Origin: Kriegella aquimaris
GTDB lineage: Bacteria; Bacteroidota; Bacteroidia; Flavobacteriales; Flavobacteriaceae
NCBI RefSeq assembly: GCF_900103215.1
Contig: NZ_FNGV01000010.1
Location: forward strand, 62,001 to 126,000
Length of the DNA stretch: 64,000 nt
Direction: 5' to 3'
Below the pieces are notes generated by a model that was not told the DNA's origin, did not search any database, and saw only the letters and a list, made by a program, of their open reading frames with translations. Positions within the stretch are counted from its first letter, which is position 1. The number at the start of each line of letters is the position of its first letter. Below are positions 10,317-18,650 of this stretch, piece by piece. The translations under genes were made by a program, and so were the position numbers.

Positions 10317-11477
10317 ATGAAAATTACAGATATAAAAACATATCCCATTAATGTAGGGTCAGGAAGTCAATTGGTCGTCAAAGTCGAAACGGAATCTGGT
10401 ATTTACGGCTGGGGCGCATCAGGGCTATCTGGAAGGGAACTAGCCGTGGTAGGCGTGATTGAGCATTTCAAAGGCTTTTTAATCGGAAAGGATGCGCGCC
10501 AAATCGGCGCCATTTGGCAAGAACTTTACAGAGGCCAATACTTTGAAGGTGGTCGGGTATTGACAGCGGCTATTTCAGCTATCGACATTGCTTTGTACGA
10601 TATCAAAGGAAAAGCCTTGGGTATTCCCGTTTATGAATTGTTGGGAGGAAAGCAACGCGATTATGTTGAATGTTTTGCTTCCGTACGATTTGCCACAAAG
10701 AAAGAATTACTAGATTACTCGAAGATTTGTGTGGCCAAAGGTTGGAAGGCCTTGCGTCTCGCCCCGGCTGAATTTGAAGCTCAGGAGATCAAAAATCACT
10801 TTGAACCTCGTAAGTCTATTACTCTTTTGGCAGCATGGGTTACAGAGCTTAGAAAGGAAGTCGGTCCGTCCATCGTTATAGGAGTAGATTATCATACCCG
10901 ACTAACGGCCCCGGAAACTTACGCTTTTATTAAACAGATGCCTCAGGGGACCATTGATTTTATCGAAGAGCCTATTCGAGATGAGAATCCAGAAGCGTAT
11001 GAAAGCCTCAGGAAAATAATTGATATCCCCTTCGCTATTGGGGAAGAGTTTTCAAGCAAATGGCAGTTTTTGCCTTTTCTAGAGCGCAATTTAACCCAAT
11101 ACGCCCGTATCGATATTTGTAATGTTGGAGGAATCACCGAGGCTATGAAAGTTGCATCTCTGGCAGAATCACACTATATTGATTTAATGCCCCACAATCC
11201 GCTAGGCCCTATCTGTACGGCGGCTACCCTTCATTTGGCCGCAGCATGCCCAAATTTTAGTTGGTTGGAAGAAGTGAATACCCCGGCACAAAAGATGGGT
11301 ACGAACGATTCAAAATTTTACCCTGTTCAGCCTATCTTGGATGGACCTCGTTATGCTGTTTTGAATACCCCTGGACTTGGTGTGGAATTCGATGAGGAGT
11401 ATGCCTCAAAACAGAATTTCGTACCTGTGGAAATACCGAGATTATGGCGAAAAGATGGATCTTTTACAAATTGGTAA
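10317..11477 (+). CDS. Enolase-superfamily galactonate dehydratase-like enzyme (DgoD type)
   Basis: A 386-residue mandelate-racemase-group protein. His193 (GVDYHTRL) and His293 (MPHNPLGP) align with the two catalytic histidines of D-galactonate dehydratase DgoD (185 and 285) at the same spacing, and the metal glutamates are in DFIEEPI and IGEEFSS. It lacks the KxK motif seen in the cycloisomerase 4 kb upstream, so the two enolase-family enzymes are functionally distinct. D-galactonate dehydration gives 2-keto-3-deoxy-D-galactonate. Together with the neighbouring ACS permease it may form an aldonate branch of the agar-sugar operon. Last gene of the operon; a terminator follows at 11545. Confidence 0.82.
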   Translation: MKITDIKTYPINVGSGSQLVVKVETESGIYGWGASGLSGRELAVVGVIEHFKGFLIGKDARQIGAIWQELYRGQYFEGGRVLTAAISAIDIALYDIKGKALGIPVYELLGGKQRDYVECFASVRFATKKELLDYSKICVAKGWKALRLAPAEFEAQEIKNHFEPRKSITLLAAWVTELRKEVGPSIVIGVDYHTRLTAPETYAFIKQMPQGTIDFIEEPIRDENPEAYESLRKIIDIPFAIGEEFSSKWQFLPFLERNLTQYARIDICNVGGITEAMKVASLAESHYIDLMPHNPLGPICTAATLHLAAACPNFSWLEEVNTPAQKMGTNDSKFYPVQPILDGPRYAVLNTPGLGVEFDEEYASKQNFVPVEIPRLWRKDGSFTNW

Positions 11478-11544
11478 CGCTTCATAATGAGATGTGGACT
11501 ATCGAATTACGAGGTAATGAAATCAGCAAGCAATCAAACATAAA

Positions 11545-11569
11545 AAGGCCCGATAGTTTATTGGGCCTT
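11545..11569. terminator. Bidirectional intrinsic terminator between convergent operons
   Basis: An 11-bp stem (AAGGCCCGATA paired with TATTGGGCCTT, one G-U pair) with a 3-nt loop. It has five A residues on its left side (a U run for minus-strand transcripts) and a T-rich stretch on its right. It lies between the convergent ends of the galactonate dehydratase gene and the DUF1080 gene. Confidence 0.85.
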
Positions 11570-11619
11570 CTGCAATTTTTATATGTCAGCTATGGTTCTG
11601 TTACATGCTTAGACCCGCA

Positions 11620-12282
11620 TTAGGGTAGTGGTTTCACCATGATGTCTTTATAAAAGATGACACTGCCTGGGTCATGACCTTGCAATGCAAAAGTGCCACT
11701 TGAGAGCAATCGGTTTTTTTGACCATCATCGCGTTTTGCATTTTCAGGCTCTGTATAGTCTACAACGACCATGTCATTGATTTTGATAATGATGCGTTTG
11801 CCTTCCACTTTTACGTATTCGGTATACCATTCATTATCGGGAACATACTGCTCCTTGACATCAACGATGTTATAAAGGCTCCCGGTACGCTTCCAGTCGC
11901 TTTGCGTATTATTTACCTGCACTTCATAACCTTGACTTGGCCAACCTCCCTCTTCATACTTCGTATGTATGTAAATGCCTGAATTCGCACTTGGCTTGGT
12001 CATTACCTGCGCTTTAAATTCGAAGTTTTTAAAGTTGTGATTTTCTACCGGTCCCATATAATAAAGATGTGCTCTTTTACCTGCAACCTTGATGTAACCG
12101 TTTTCTACAGAGAACGTATCGGCGTTTTCGCCCACTTTCCAACCGTCTAGGTTCTTTCCATTAAATAAAGAAACCCAACCTTCTTCTTGTGCGTTGCCGG
12201 AATTTTGACCTGAAACTAGCGTCATAGAACCTAGACATAGAGTAAGGGTCATTACATATTTTAAGTACTGTTTTAACATCAT
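11620..12282 (-). CDS. Secreted DUF1080 protein (3-keto-glycoside hydrolase family)
   Basis: A 220-residue protein with a signal peptide ending around LVSGQ and one DUF1080 domain. Diagnostic segments are SLFNGKNLDGWKVG near residue 38, NSGIYIHTKYEEGGW, and the terminal GHDPGSVIFYKDIMVKP. The fold is a laminarin-like beta sandwich. Members are now described as hydrolases that cleave glycosides after oxidation at C3 (3-keto-disaccharide hydrolases). It is a single-gene unit converging on the anhydrogalactose operon. The tandem ATGs at 12282 and 12279 are interchangeable. Family is clear; enzymatic role here is inferred. Confidence 0.85.
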   Translation of the reverse strand: MMLKQYLKYVMTLTLCLGSMTLVSGQNSGNAQEEGWVSLFNGKNLDGWKVGENADTFSVENGYIKVAGKRAHLYYMGPVENHNFKNFEFKAQVMTKPSANSGIYIHTKYEEGGWPSQGYEVQVNNTQSDWKRTGSLYNIVDVKEQYVPDNEWYTEYVKVEGKRIIIKINDMVVVDYTEPENAKRDDGQKNRLLSSGTFALQGHDPGSVIFYKDIMVKPLP

Positions 12283-12518
12283 GCTTACTTTTAGAATTAA
12301 CCCTTACAAAGTACAAAAATTAATCAGAGTCGATGAACAATAAGTGGGTTCATGGTATTAGCTTCCCGATTTTGGGAAAATTAATTGAATTGGACTTTTG
12401 TCAGCGGGTTGATAAACAAGTTTTTATTATGTGTAAGGCGTCCGATTTTTTAAGAGAAGCCGATAATTTTTTAGATGCGCTAGTGAGTTATTTTCTAGCG
12501 AAAAACAAGCAAAAACTT

Positions 12519-13586
12519 CTATTCTTCTCGTGCAATTAATTTCTGCGAAACGATATTTTCCATGTAAGCAACTTTATCCAAAGCCTTTTTTGAGAAATCG
12601 AACAAGCTCAGACACCGATCTAGATTCTGATTTTCATAGGCAACTTTGTAATATACATTGCCCATGAGATAGTCTGTGAGAGCTCTTAAACCGTGAATGA
12701 AAGGCATAAACACTGCACCTAAGGGAAGGGTTTTTATCTCTTCTTTGGTCAAAAAGGGCTCAACATCTGCCAATCCGTCTACGAAGGCTTCGAACAACTT
12801 ATTTTCAAAAGTTATTTTTTCAAATTGTTGTTCATCTTCTGGGGCCGTATTGACAATAGTACGTACGGCATCCCCAAAATCATAATAGAAATAGCCTTTC
12901 ATAATCGTATCCAAATCAATCAGACACAACGCGTTGTCATCTTCTTTTTTAAAGAGGATATTATTCAGCTTGGTATCATTATGACAGATACGAACAGGAA
13001 TTGTTCTTTTCGAAAATTCAAGTAATAAAGGCAAAGTATCTTGTGCAAAGGCTATAGCTTTCTGGGCAACATATTTCCGTTCTTCTGATGCTGTCACCAA
13101 GGCGGATTCGAATTGATTTTTTCTAAGGCTTAAATCATGAAACTGCGGAATGGTATCGACAAATTCTTCATAGGGTGCTTTTTCCAAAAGCTGATGAAAT
13201 TTGCCCACTATGATTCCTGCGCCACGCGCTATTTCGGAACGGGTTGTAGTGTCATATGCGGTCGTACCGTCGATAAAGGTCATCAGCCGCCAATAGTTTT
13301 CGTCTATTTTGGCAAATGTGCTTCCTTCGGCCGTCTCTACCAAAATAATACGCGTGTATACATCATCTTGTAGAAAACCAAGGGCGGTACCAATGTTCTT
13401 CATCAGTCCGGTAACATTTTCAAAGACAAAGTGATTGACCCGCTGAAGAATGAAAAGGGGCTCTTCCCCATTCAAGACCAAAAACGTATCGTTGATAAAA
13501 CCTTGGTTAATAGATCTAAAGGAATAGTCCTTTTTCTCGATGACGAAATGACCGAGAATTGTATGTAAGTCTTGAGTGTTCTTCAA
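12519..13586 (-). CDS. Aminoglycoside-phosphotransferase-fold sugar kinase (NahK/AmgK-like)
   Basis: A 355-residue cytoplasmic kinase of the APH fold. The Brenner motif is CHNDTKLNNILF with catalytic Asp204, and the metal-binding Asp224/Asp226 lie in LIDLDTIMKG. The fold also covers anomeric sugar kinases such as N-acetylhexosamine 1-kinase and AmgK. The gene follows a sugar-1-phosphate nucleotidyltransferase gene by 20 bp, so the pair would phosphorylate a free sugar at C1 and then make an NDP-sugar. Which sugar is used is unknown; amino sugars or muramic acid salvage are reasonable possibilities. Confidence 0.8.
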   Translation of the reverse strand: MKNTQDLHTILGHFVIEKKDYSFRSINQGFINDTFLVLNGEEPLFILQRVNHFVFENVTGLMKNIGTALGFLQDDVYTRIILVETAEGSTFAKIDENYWRLMTFIDGTTAYDTTTRSEIARGAGIIVGKFHQLLEKAPYEEFVDTIPQFHDLSLRKNQFESALVTASEERKYVAQKAIAFAQDTLPLLLEFSKRTIPVRICHNDTKLNNILFKKEDDNALCLIDLDTIMKGYFYYDFGDAVRTIVNTAPEDEQQFEKITFENKLFEAFVDGLADVEPFLTKEEIKTLPLGAVFMPFIHGLRALTDYLMGNVYYKVAYENQNLDRCLSLFDFSKKALDKVAYMENIVSQKLIAREE

Positions 13587-13606
13587 TATGTTTTAATATA
13601 GGATAT

Positions 13607-14494
13607 TTAATTCCACAAAGGTGTTTTGTACCCATCCTCTTGTGTCATTGCTTGTAGCTGGTCCACGGCAAACTGACGGTCTTCCGAGTAAGTTACTCCA
13701 AACCAGTTGCTGTTTGCCGGTACTACACGTACCTTTGCTTTGTCTACAGCATACATGTCTTGAATTACGATAGGCAAATACAATTCGGAATTTTTGATTC
13801 GATCTTCATCCTTTAAAAATACCTCGAATTCATTTTCGACATAATCAAAGAATGACGGGCGACATACCCAAAAATTCATACTTACCAATTCATCACCGGT
13901 AAACTCGAGTTCGGTATCGGTATCTTTAACAATATCGCCCTGCTTTTCTAGTTTTAAACGCTCATCCACGGAAATAAAATTCTCGTCAGCGTCCATTTTA
14001 CAAACTCCTCTGGAAACAGATCCGTATTCAGATAGTGTATCTTTTAATGTATAACCCATTAAAGCGAATTCGGTATCATCGGTACTATTTTTTATAAAAT
14101 TCGAAGCTGCTACAAAAGCATTCTTTCCATAGTAATCATCTGCATTTATTACGGCGAAAGGACCATTGATAACATTTCTTGCCGACCAAACCGCATGGGC
14201 CGTACCCCATGGTTTTTCGCGATGACCTTCAAAAGTGGAAGATGCAGGTAAATCAGTTAATTCTTGTGATACCACATCGAATTTGACGCCTTCTGGCAGT
14301 CTGCCGGCCATATGTTCTTTTAAAAAATCAATATTCTCTTTTTGTGTAATGACTACAATATGGTCAAATCCGTTTTCAATGGCATCGTACATACTGAATT
14401 CCATTAAAAACTCGCCTTGTGGTCCAAGATCGTCAAATTGTTTTAATTTACCGTATCTGCTACCTCGTCCGGCAGCCATTAAAAGTAGCGTCAT
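13607..14494 (-). CDS. Sugar-phosphate nucleotidyltransferase
   Basis: A 295-residue NTP_transferase-family enzyme. The N-terminal nucleotide-binding loop LLMAAGRGSRYGKLKQF (Gly9 to Arg13) and the metal aspartate in the INADDYYG segment near residue 118 are intact. It transfers a nucleotidyl group to a sugar 1-phosphate. It is the first gene of a two-gene minus-strand operon with the kinase at 12519-13586. The segment GYTLKDTLSEYGSVSRGVCK resembles uridylyltransferase-type sequences. Nucleotide and sugar cannot be assigned from the sequence alone. Confidence 0.85.
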   Translation of the reverse strand: MTLLLMAAGRGSRYGKLKQFDDLGPQGEFLMEFSMYDAIENGFDHIVVITQKENIDFLKEHMAGRLPEGVKFDVVSQELTDLPASSTFEGHREKPWGTAHAVWSARNVINGPFAVINADDYYGKNAFVAASNFIKNSTDDTEFALMGYTLKDTLSEYGSVSRGVCKMDADENFISVDERLKLEKQGDIVKDTDTELEFTGDELVSMNFWVCRPSFFDYVENEFEVFLKDEDRIKNSELYLPIVIQDMYAVDKAKVRVVPANSNWFGVTYSEDRQFAVDQLQAMTQEDGYKTPLWN

Positions 14495-14689
14495 AATTTT
14501 GATTTTAAAGGGGCAAAAATAGGTTTTTGAAGTTAAAAAACCAGTTTCCAGTGTTTATCTTATGTAAAGTTTTCCATTGGTCGATGATTTTTATACTATG
14601 AAAGCGTCTTTAGACGAGGGGATTAGTTAAAATGATTTCTCTTTTGTTCGGAATGGAGTTTTATAACAGGACAATAGTTGAATGTTGTT

Positions 14690-15559
14690 CTATTTACCTA
14701 ACATAGGAAACAATTTTTTGAGTTCTTCTTCCGAAGGCTGTTTTCCGTATTCGCAAATCTCAAATCCTTCTACGTGTTTTACATTTTCCGCTTTTGGACC
14801 GTACCATTCTCTTAAGATTATCTTTGTGGCGTCAGTGGGTGCATCTTTACGCCAATTGGCCAACATTGATATTCTGGCATCAGTGTCTTTGGGAACTTTA
14901 TCCAAGTTTCCCGATGTCCATGGCAACCATTCAAAAAATTGAGATTCGTGGGCTGCCATGGCGTAGATTTTTTGGTCGAAAACCTCATCTATATTTACGA
15001 CAATATCAGGTTCGAACGGATTAGGCTTTTGAAAATGATCGGCCGAATACATGAAAACTGGATTCGTTTTTAAAGGAGGGGTGTCGCGGGCCACATTCGG
15101 CACGATGACCATATATGCCGCATCTTGAATTAGTACGCCGGTATACCTGTGGTCTGGGTGGTAGTCATTAGGTCTTGGTGCAATAACGATATCGGCTTTC
15201 CATTTTCTTATTTCCCGAATCACTTTCAGTCTATTTTCCAAAGTTGGCATCAATTCGCCATCGTGATTATCGAGTACTGTATAGGTTACCGCGAAACGTT
15301 TTCCGGCTTCCTTGGCCTCTGCAAGGCGTATTTTGGCAAGTTCATCACCTCCTTTGATGTGGTGCCCGGCATCGCCATTGGTGAGCGATACGAACTTTAC
15401 GTTGTGACCCATTTTTGAGAACAATATGGCTGTTCCTCCCGCATCGATATCGCAATCATCAGGGTGGGCTCCGAAAACAATAATGTTCAATTTGTCTTCT
15501 TGGGCAAATCCAAAAACACCAAAAAAGAGCAGGCAAAATACTAGTGGTATAAGTTTCAT
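14690..15559 (-). CDS. PIG-L/LmbE family deacetylase, secreted
   Basis: A 289-residue protein with a signal peptide (KLIPLVFCLLFFGVFGFAQ) and a PIG-L domain. The zinc-site motif AHPDD is at residues 31-35 and the second motif HPDH at 134-137. Family members remove N-acetyl groups from GlcNAc-containing compounds such as GlcNAc-PI, mycothiol precursors or chitobiose. The export signal points to an extracytoplasmic N-acetyl sugar substrate. It stands alone, with 195 bp before the nucleotidyltransferase start and 153 bp after the next minus-strand gene; no promoter or terminator is obvious in those gaps. Confidence 0.88.
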   Translation of the reverse strand: MKLIPLVFCLLFFGVFGFAQEDKLNIIVFGAHPDDCDIDAGGTAILFSKMGHNVKFVSLTNGDAGHHIKGGDELAKIRLAEAKEAGKRFAVTYTVLDNHDGELMPTLENRLKVIREIRKWKADIVIAPRPNDYHPDHRYTGVLIQDAAYMVIVPNVARDTPPLKTNPVFMYSADHFQKPNPFEPDIVVNIDEVFDQKIYAMAAHESQFFEWLPWTSGNLDKVPKDTDARISMLANWRKDAPTDATKIILREWYGPKAENVKHVEGFEICEYGKQPSEEELKKLFPMLGK

Positions 15560-15712
15560 AACGGTATTTGGTTTAATGGCGATTTCGTTGTTTTAGGGTT
15601 CCAAGCGATCGGGCTTATTGGAATATCATTAAAAGGCCATTTTATTCCGTATGAATTTACAGTTTTTTGGTTAAATGTGTGGGCACTTGTTCAGGTAAAT
15701 CGGGATGAATGT

Positions 15713-16909
15713 TTAAATGCTCTGGGAAGTCCAGAATTTTTCCGATTCCGGAATATTTTTTTGTTTTTCGAGTTTAAGGGGGTTAAATCCCATTTTTGCA
15801 AAAAGATACCAGATGGTTGACGAAACCGCTGGGGCCGTGTCGGCATGGTCCCATAAGAGATTGGCTCCATAGGTGCTGCCGTAGTTGGTCGTATAGGGTA
15901 AGCCTTTAGTGTCTGCTAACATTGAACTGGCAATGAATGCTTTTTCAAGTTCTGCTATAAGTGCATTGGCTTTCTCATGATTGCCAATGTCGTTGTAGGC
16001 CGTCGCCATTTGTCCGGTTCCTTCCAACCAGACCACGTCTTTATCCTCGTCAAAACAATATCCTGAAACCTCTTGCCCACTGATGCTCGACCATTGGGTC
16101 GTGAAATATAGTGATTCTGTTTGTTCAAGGTTCGAGTTTGGAAAATCCTCAAAAATCATCTGGCCTAGTGCGTGTAGGTCTAAGGCATTTAGATAGTCTG
16201 GGTTTTCTGGCCATGCTGTAAGTACTTTGGTAGCTTCACCCCATCGATTTTTGTTTAAATAGGTCAGGATGTTTTTATGAAAGTCATCGTATCCTTTAAC
16301 CGCGTTGAAGGTGGTAATAATACCTTCGGTCACCTTGGTTATTGGTGTTCCATCTTCATTTTGGCCTCCCCACAGGCCTCCATCAATGTCTTGCAATGTG
16401 CGAAGCCAGCCTTCAAGATTTTCTGCTAACTCTTGATATTTTTGCGTTCCTGTTGCTTCGTGGTAGGTATTAAGGGCAATAAGCAGCCAAGCATTGTCTC
16501 CCATCCAAACGCGACTTCCGTTTTCGCCGTTTTTATCACGATATTGATAAAATCCGTCGGCACCATTACGCAATTCGCTGTCAATTTTGTCTTGGAAGAA
16601 ATCAAAAATATGTTCCGCCCTTTTTATTTCGCCACTTTCAATGAATAGTAGGGCGGAGAGCGCATTGTCATACAAGGAAACAAAATCGGAATGTTCCGTG
16701 CTTTCCAAAAGACCATTGGGTTGTTGCATTTTTACCAACCAGTGGTACGATTCGTCTTCCGTTATCGGGGATGTTATTTCGATTTCTTTGGGAGAATCAA
16801 TGATCGTAGTAACAATAGGCTCGGCAGCACTAATTTCAACGATAGCTTCTTTAGAACATGCAATGAAAAAAAATTGTATTAAAGCAGTAAAAAGTAGCGT
16901 AGTGCGCAT
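15713..16909 (-). CDS. Lipoprotein with six-hairpin (alpha/alpha)-barrel-like domain, function unknown
   Basis: A 398-residue lipoprotein. I start it at 16909 because RTTLLFTALIQFFFIAC is a signal with a lipobox; an in-frame ATG at 16960 would put 17 charged residues in front. The rest has repeating helical pairs (for example DNALSALLFIESGEIKRAEH, DNAWLLIALNTYHEATG, LWDHADTAPAVSSTIW) typical of (alpha/alpha)6 barrels found in GH76, AGE or GH88-like enzymes. Acidic pairs such as WMGDNAW and DIDGGLWGG could form an active site. I cannot assign a family. The context is other exported sugar-related genes but it appears monocistronic. Confidence 0.65.
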   Translation of the reverse strand: MRTTLLFTALIQFFFIACSKEAIVEISAAEPIVTTIIDSPKEIEITSPITEDESYHWLVKMQQPNGLLESTEHSDFVSLYDNALSALLFIESGEIKRAEHIFDFFQDKIDSELRNGADGFYQYRDKNGENGSRVWMGDNAWLLIALNTYHEATGTQKYQELAENLEGWLRTLQDIDGGLWGGQNEDGTPITKVTEGIITTFNAVKGYDDFHKNILTYLNKNRWGEATKVLTAWPENPDYLNALDLHALGQMIFEDFPNSNLEQTESLYFTTQWSSISGQEVSGYCFDEDKDVVWLEGTGQMATAYNDIGNHEKANALIAELEKAFIASSMLADTKGLPYTTNYGSTYGANLLWDHADTAPAVSSTIWYLFAKMGFNPLKLEKQKNIPESEKFWTSQSI

Positions 16910-17087
16910 AGGTGAAAGTGATTTGGGGCCTTCATAGCAATTCTTTAAAGCTAATTCCAAACTTGCGACCCCTAGCTATTTTTAAGACGAAAGGGAGGCA
17001 AGTACGATAAGTTACGCGCCGAAGGCTATTAATCGTTTATGTATGTTTTTCATCTGGTTGCACTGCTTCTGAATTCTTCGATTAAAG

Positions 17088-17120
17088 TTGCTGAAAACGG
17101 GTTGAGATTGATTAATTTTG
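17088..17120 (+). promoter_or_regulatory. Bacteroidota-type promoter of the NDH-2 gene
   Basis: A TTG at 17088-17090 and the -7 box TAATTTTG (TAnnTTTG) at 17113-17120 are 22 bp apart, within the range reported for flavobacterial sigma factor promoters. The NDH-2 start codon is 15 bp downstream. Confidence 0.55.
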
Positions 17121-17134
17121 ATTAAAATTTCTGC

Positions 17135-18412
17135 ATGAATGTTCCTCACACCGACAAAAAAAGAGTTGTAATAATTGGGGGCGGATTTGCCGGAATTTCT
17201 TTGGCTAAAAAGCTTGGGCACCTTGACGCCCAAGTAGTAGTCATCGACCGGCATAATTACCATACATTTCAACCCTTATTGTATCAAGTTTCGACTGGGG
17301 GTTTGGAGCCCGATTCCATAGGGTATCCCATTCGAAAAATATTAAAACGCCTCAAGAATTTTCATTTTAGGCTGGCGACGGTTGAAAGTATTGATCTCCG
17401 AACACGTGAAATAGTAACAGATATAGGAAGTCTTACTTTTGACTATTTGGTCATGGCTACCGGAACCCGTACCAATTTTTTCGGAAATCAATCGATTCAA
17501 GATTATGCCTTGCCTATGAAGAGTGTGCCCCAGGCATTGAATATTAGAAGTTTGATGCTTCAGAACTTTGAAGATGCCGACGACAGTGATGATTTGAATG
17601 AACGAAAGGCACTTTTAAACTTTTGCATTGTCGGTGGTGGCCCTACGGGTGTAGAGTTGGCCGGAGCATTTGCTGAACTAAAACGAAATGTATTTCCCAA
17701 AGATTATAGGCATCTCAATATTGACGAAATGGAGATTCACCTGTTCGAGGGAAGTGATCGGTTATTGCCTCCAATGAGCGAACATGCCTCTAAAAAAGCG
17801 GCGGAATTTCTTAAAAATTTAGGAGTCCAGGTCCATTTGAAAAGTATGGTCAAAGATTTTGATGGAAAGCTATTGACCCTAAATGACGGTGAAGTCATTG
17901 GAACCAAGAATTTTATTTGGACAGCAGGGGTTACGGGTGCAGCCATACCTGGTTTTGATACTTCCGTTTTAATTGAGCGCCTAAACCGCTACAAGGTAAA
18001 CGCTTATAATCAGGTTGAGGGTTATGATAATATTTTTGCAATAGGCGATATTGCCTATATGGTTACCGATGATTACCCCAAGGGTCATCCACAGGTTGCT
18101 CAACCTGCTATACAACAGGGCGAACTTCTGGCCGATAACTTAGAAAGACTTCTTGAAGGTAAGCCAATGAAAGCCTTTAAGTATAATGATAAGGGAACCA
18201 TGGCAACCGTTGGCAGAAATAAGGCTGTAGTTGATTTGCCAAGGCTTAAATTCGGTGGTTTTTTTGCGTGGTTTATTTGGATGTTCGTTCATTTAATGGC
18301 TTTGGTGGGTTTTAGAAACAAAGTAATCGTGTTTTTTAATTGGGTCTATAATTACATAAATTATGATAAGGCCGCTCGCTTGATTGTCAGGCCTTTTAAA
18401 CCAAAAAAATAA
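17135..18412 (+). CDS. ndh: Type II NADH dehydrogenase (NDH-2)
   Basis: A 425-residue NAD(P)/FAD-dependent oxidoreductase. The FAD-binding GGGFAG is at residues 15-20, the NADH-binding IVGGGPTGVELAG is near residue 170, and the FAIGDIA motif of the family follows near residue 300. The C-terminus has a hydrophobic amphipathic stretch (FFAWFIWMFVHLMALVGF) that anchors these enzymes to the inner membrane. It transfers electrons from NADH to quinone without proton pumping. It is monocistronic, with its own promoter. Family assignment is firm. Confidence 0.92.
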   Translation: MNVPHTDKKRVVIIGGGFAGISLAKKLGHLDAQVVVIDRHNYHTFQPLLYQVSTGGLEPDSIGYPIRKILKRLKNFHFRLATVESIDLRTREIVTDIGSLTFDYLVMATGTRTNFFGNQSIQDYALPMKSVPQALNIRSLMLQNFEDADDSDDLNERKALLNFCIVGGGPTGVELAGAFAELKRNVFPKDYRHLNIDEMEIHLFEGSDRLLPPMSEHASKKAAEFLKNLGVQVHLKSMVKDFDGKLLTLNDGEVIGTKNFIWTAGVTGAAIPGFDTSVLIERLNRYKVNAYNQVEGYDNIFAIGDIAYMVTDDYPKGHPQVAQPAIQQGELLADNLERLLEGKPMKAFKYNDKGTMATVGRNKAVVDLPRLKFGGFFAWFIWMFVHLMALVGFRNKVIVFFNWVYNYINYDKAARLIVRPFKPKK

Positions 18413-18577
18413 GTTTTTGGCAATAATAAATGCTTTTTAAAGCAGTGGGTATTTAGATTTACGAACCATCAGGATCTAATCTTGCAATAGTGGTCGATGA
18501 TGCCTGTCATAAAATAATCTGAATAGGTGGTGTAAAATTCGTTTATTTGCAATCCTAATAATAAATAGCTCTTATCT

Positions 18578-18585
18578 TAATTTTG
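18578..18585 (+). promoter_or_regulatory. -7 promoter box upstream of the propeller/cytochrome lipoprotein gene
   Basis: TAATTTTG matches the Bacteroidota TAnnTTTG consensus 65 bp before the chosen start. No TTG element is found at the expected distance, so the call is tentative. Confidence 0.35.
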
Positions 18586-18650
18586 CCTTATTACCCTAAT
18601 TTTGGGTATATGGGCACGAGTTCATTGTGAAAAATAATAGTAGTCTAGTT

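Noticed and set aside
12333-12539. A 68-residue reading frame between divergent gene ends
   Set aside because: No domain, odd composition and it overlaps the stop region of the minus-strand kinase gene; judged a chance frame.
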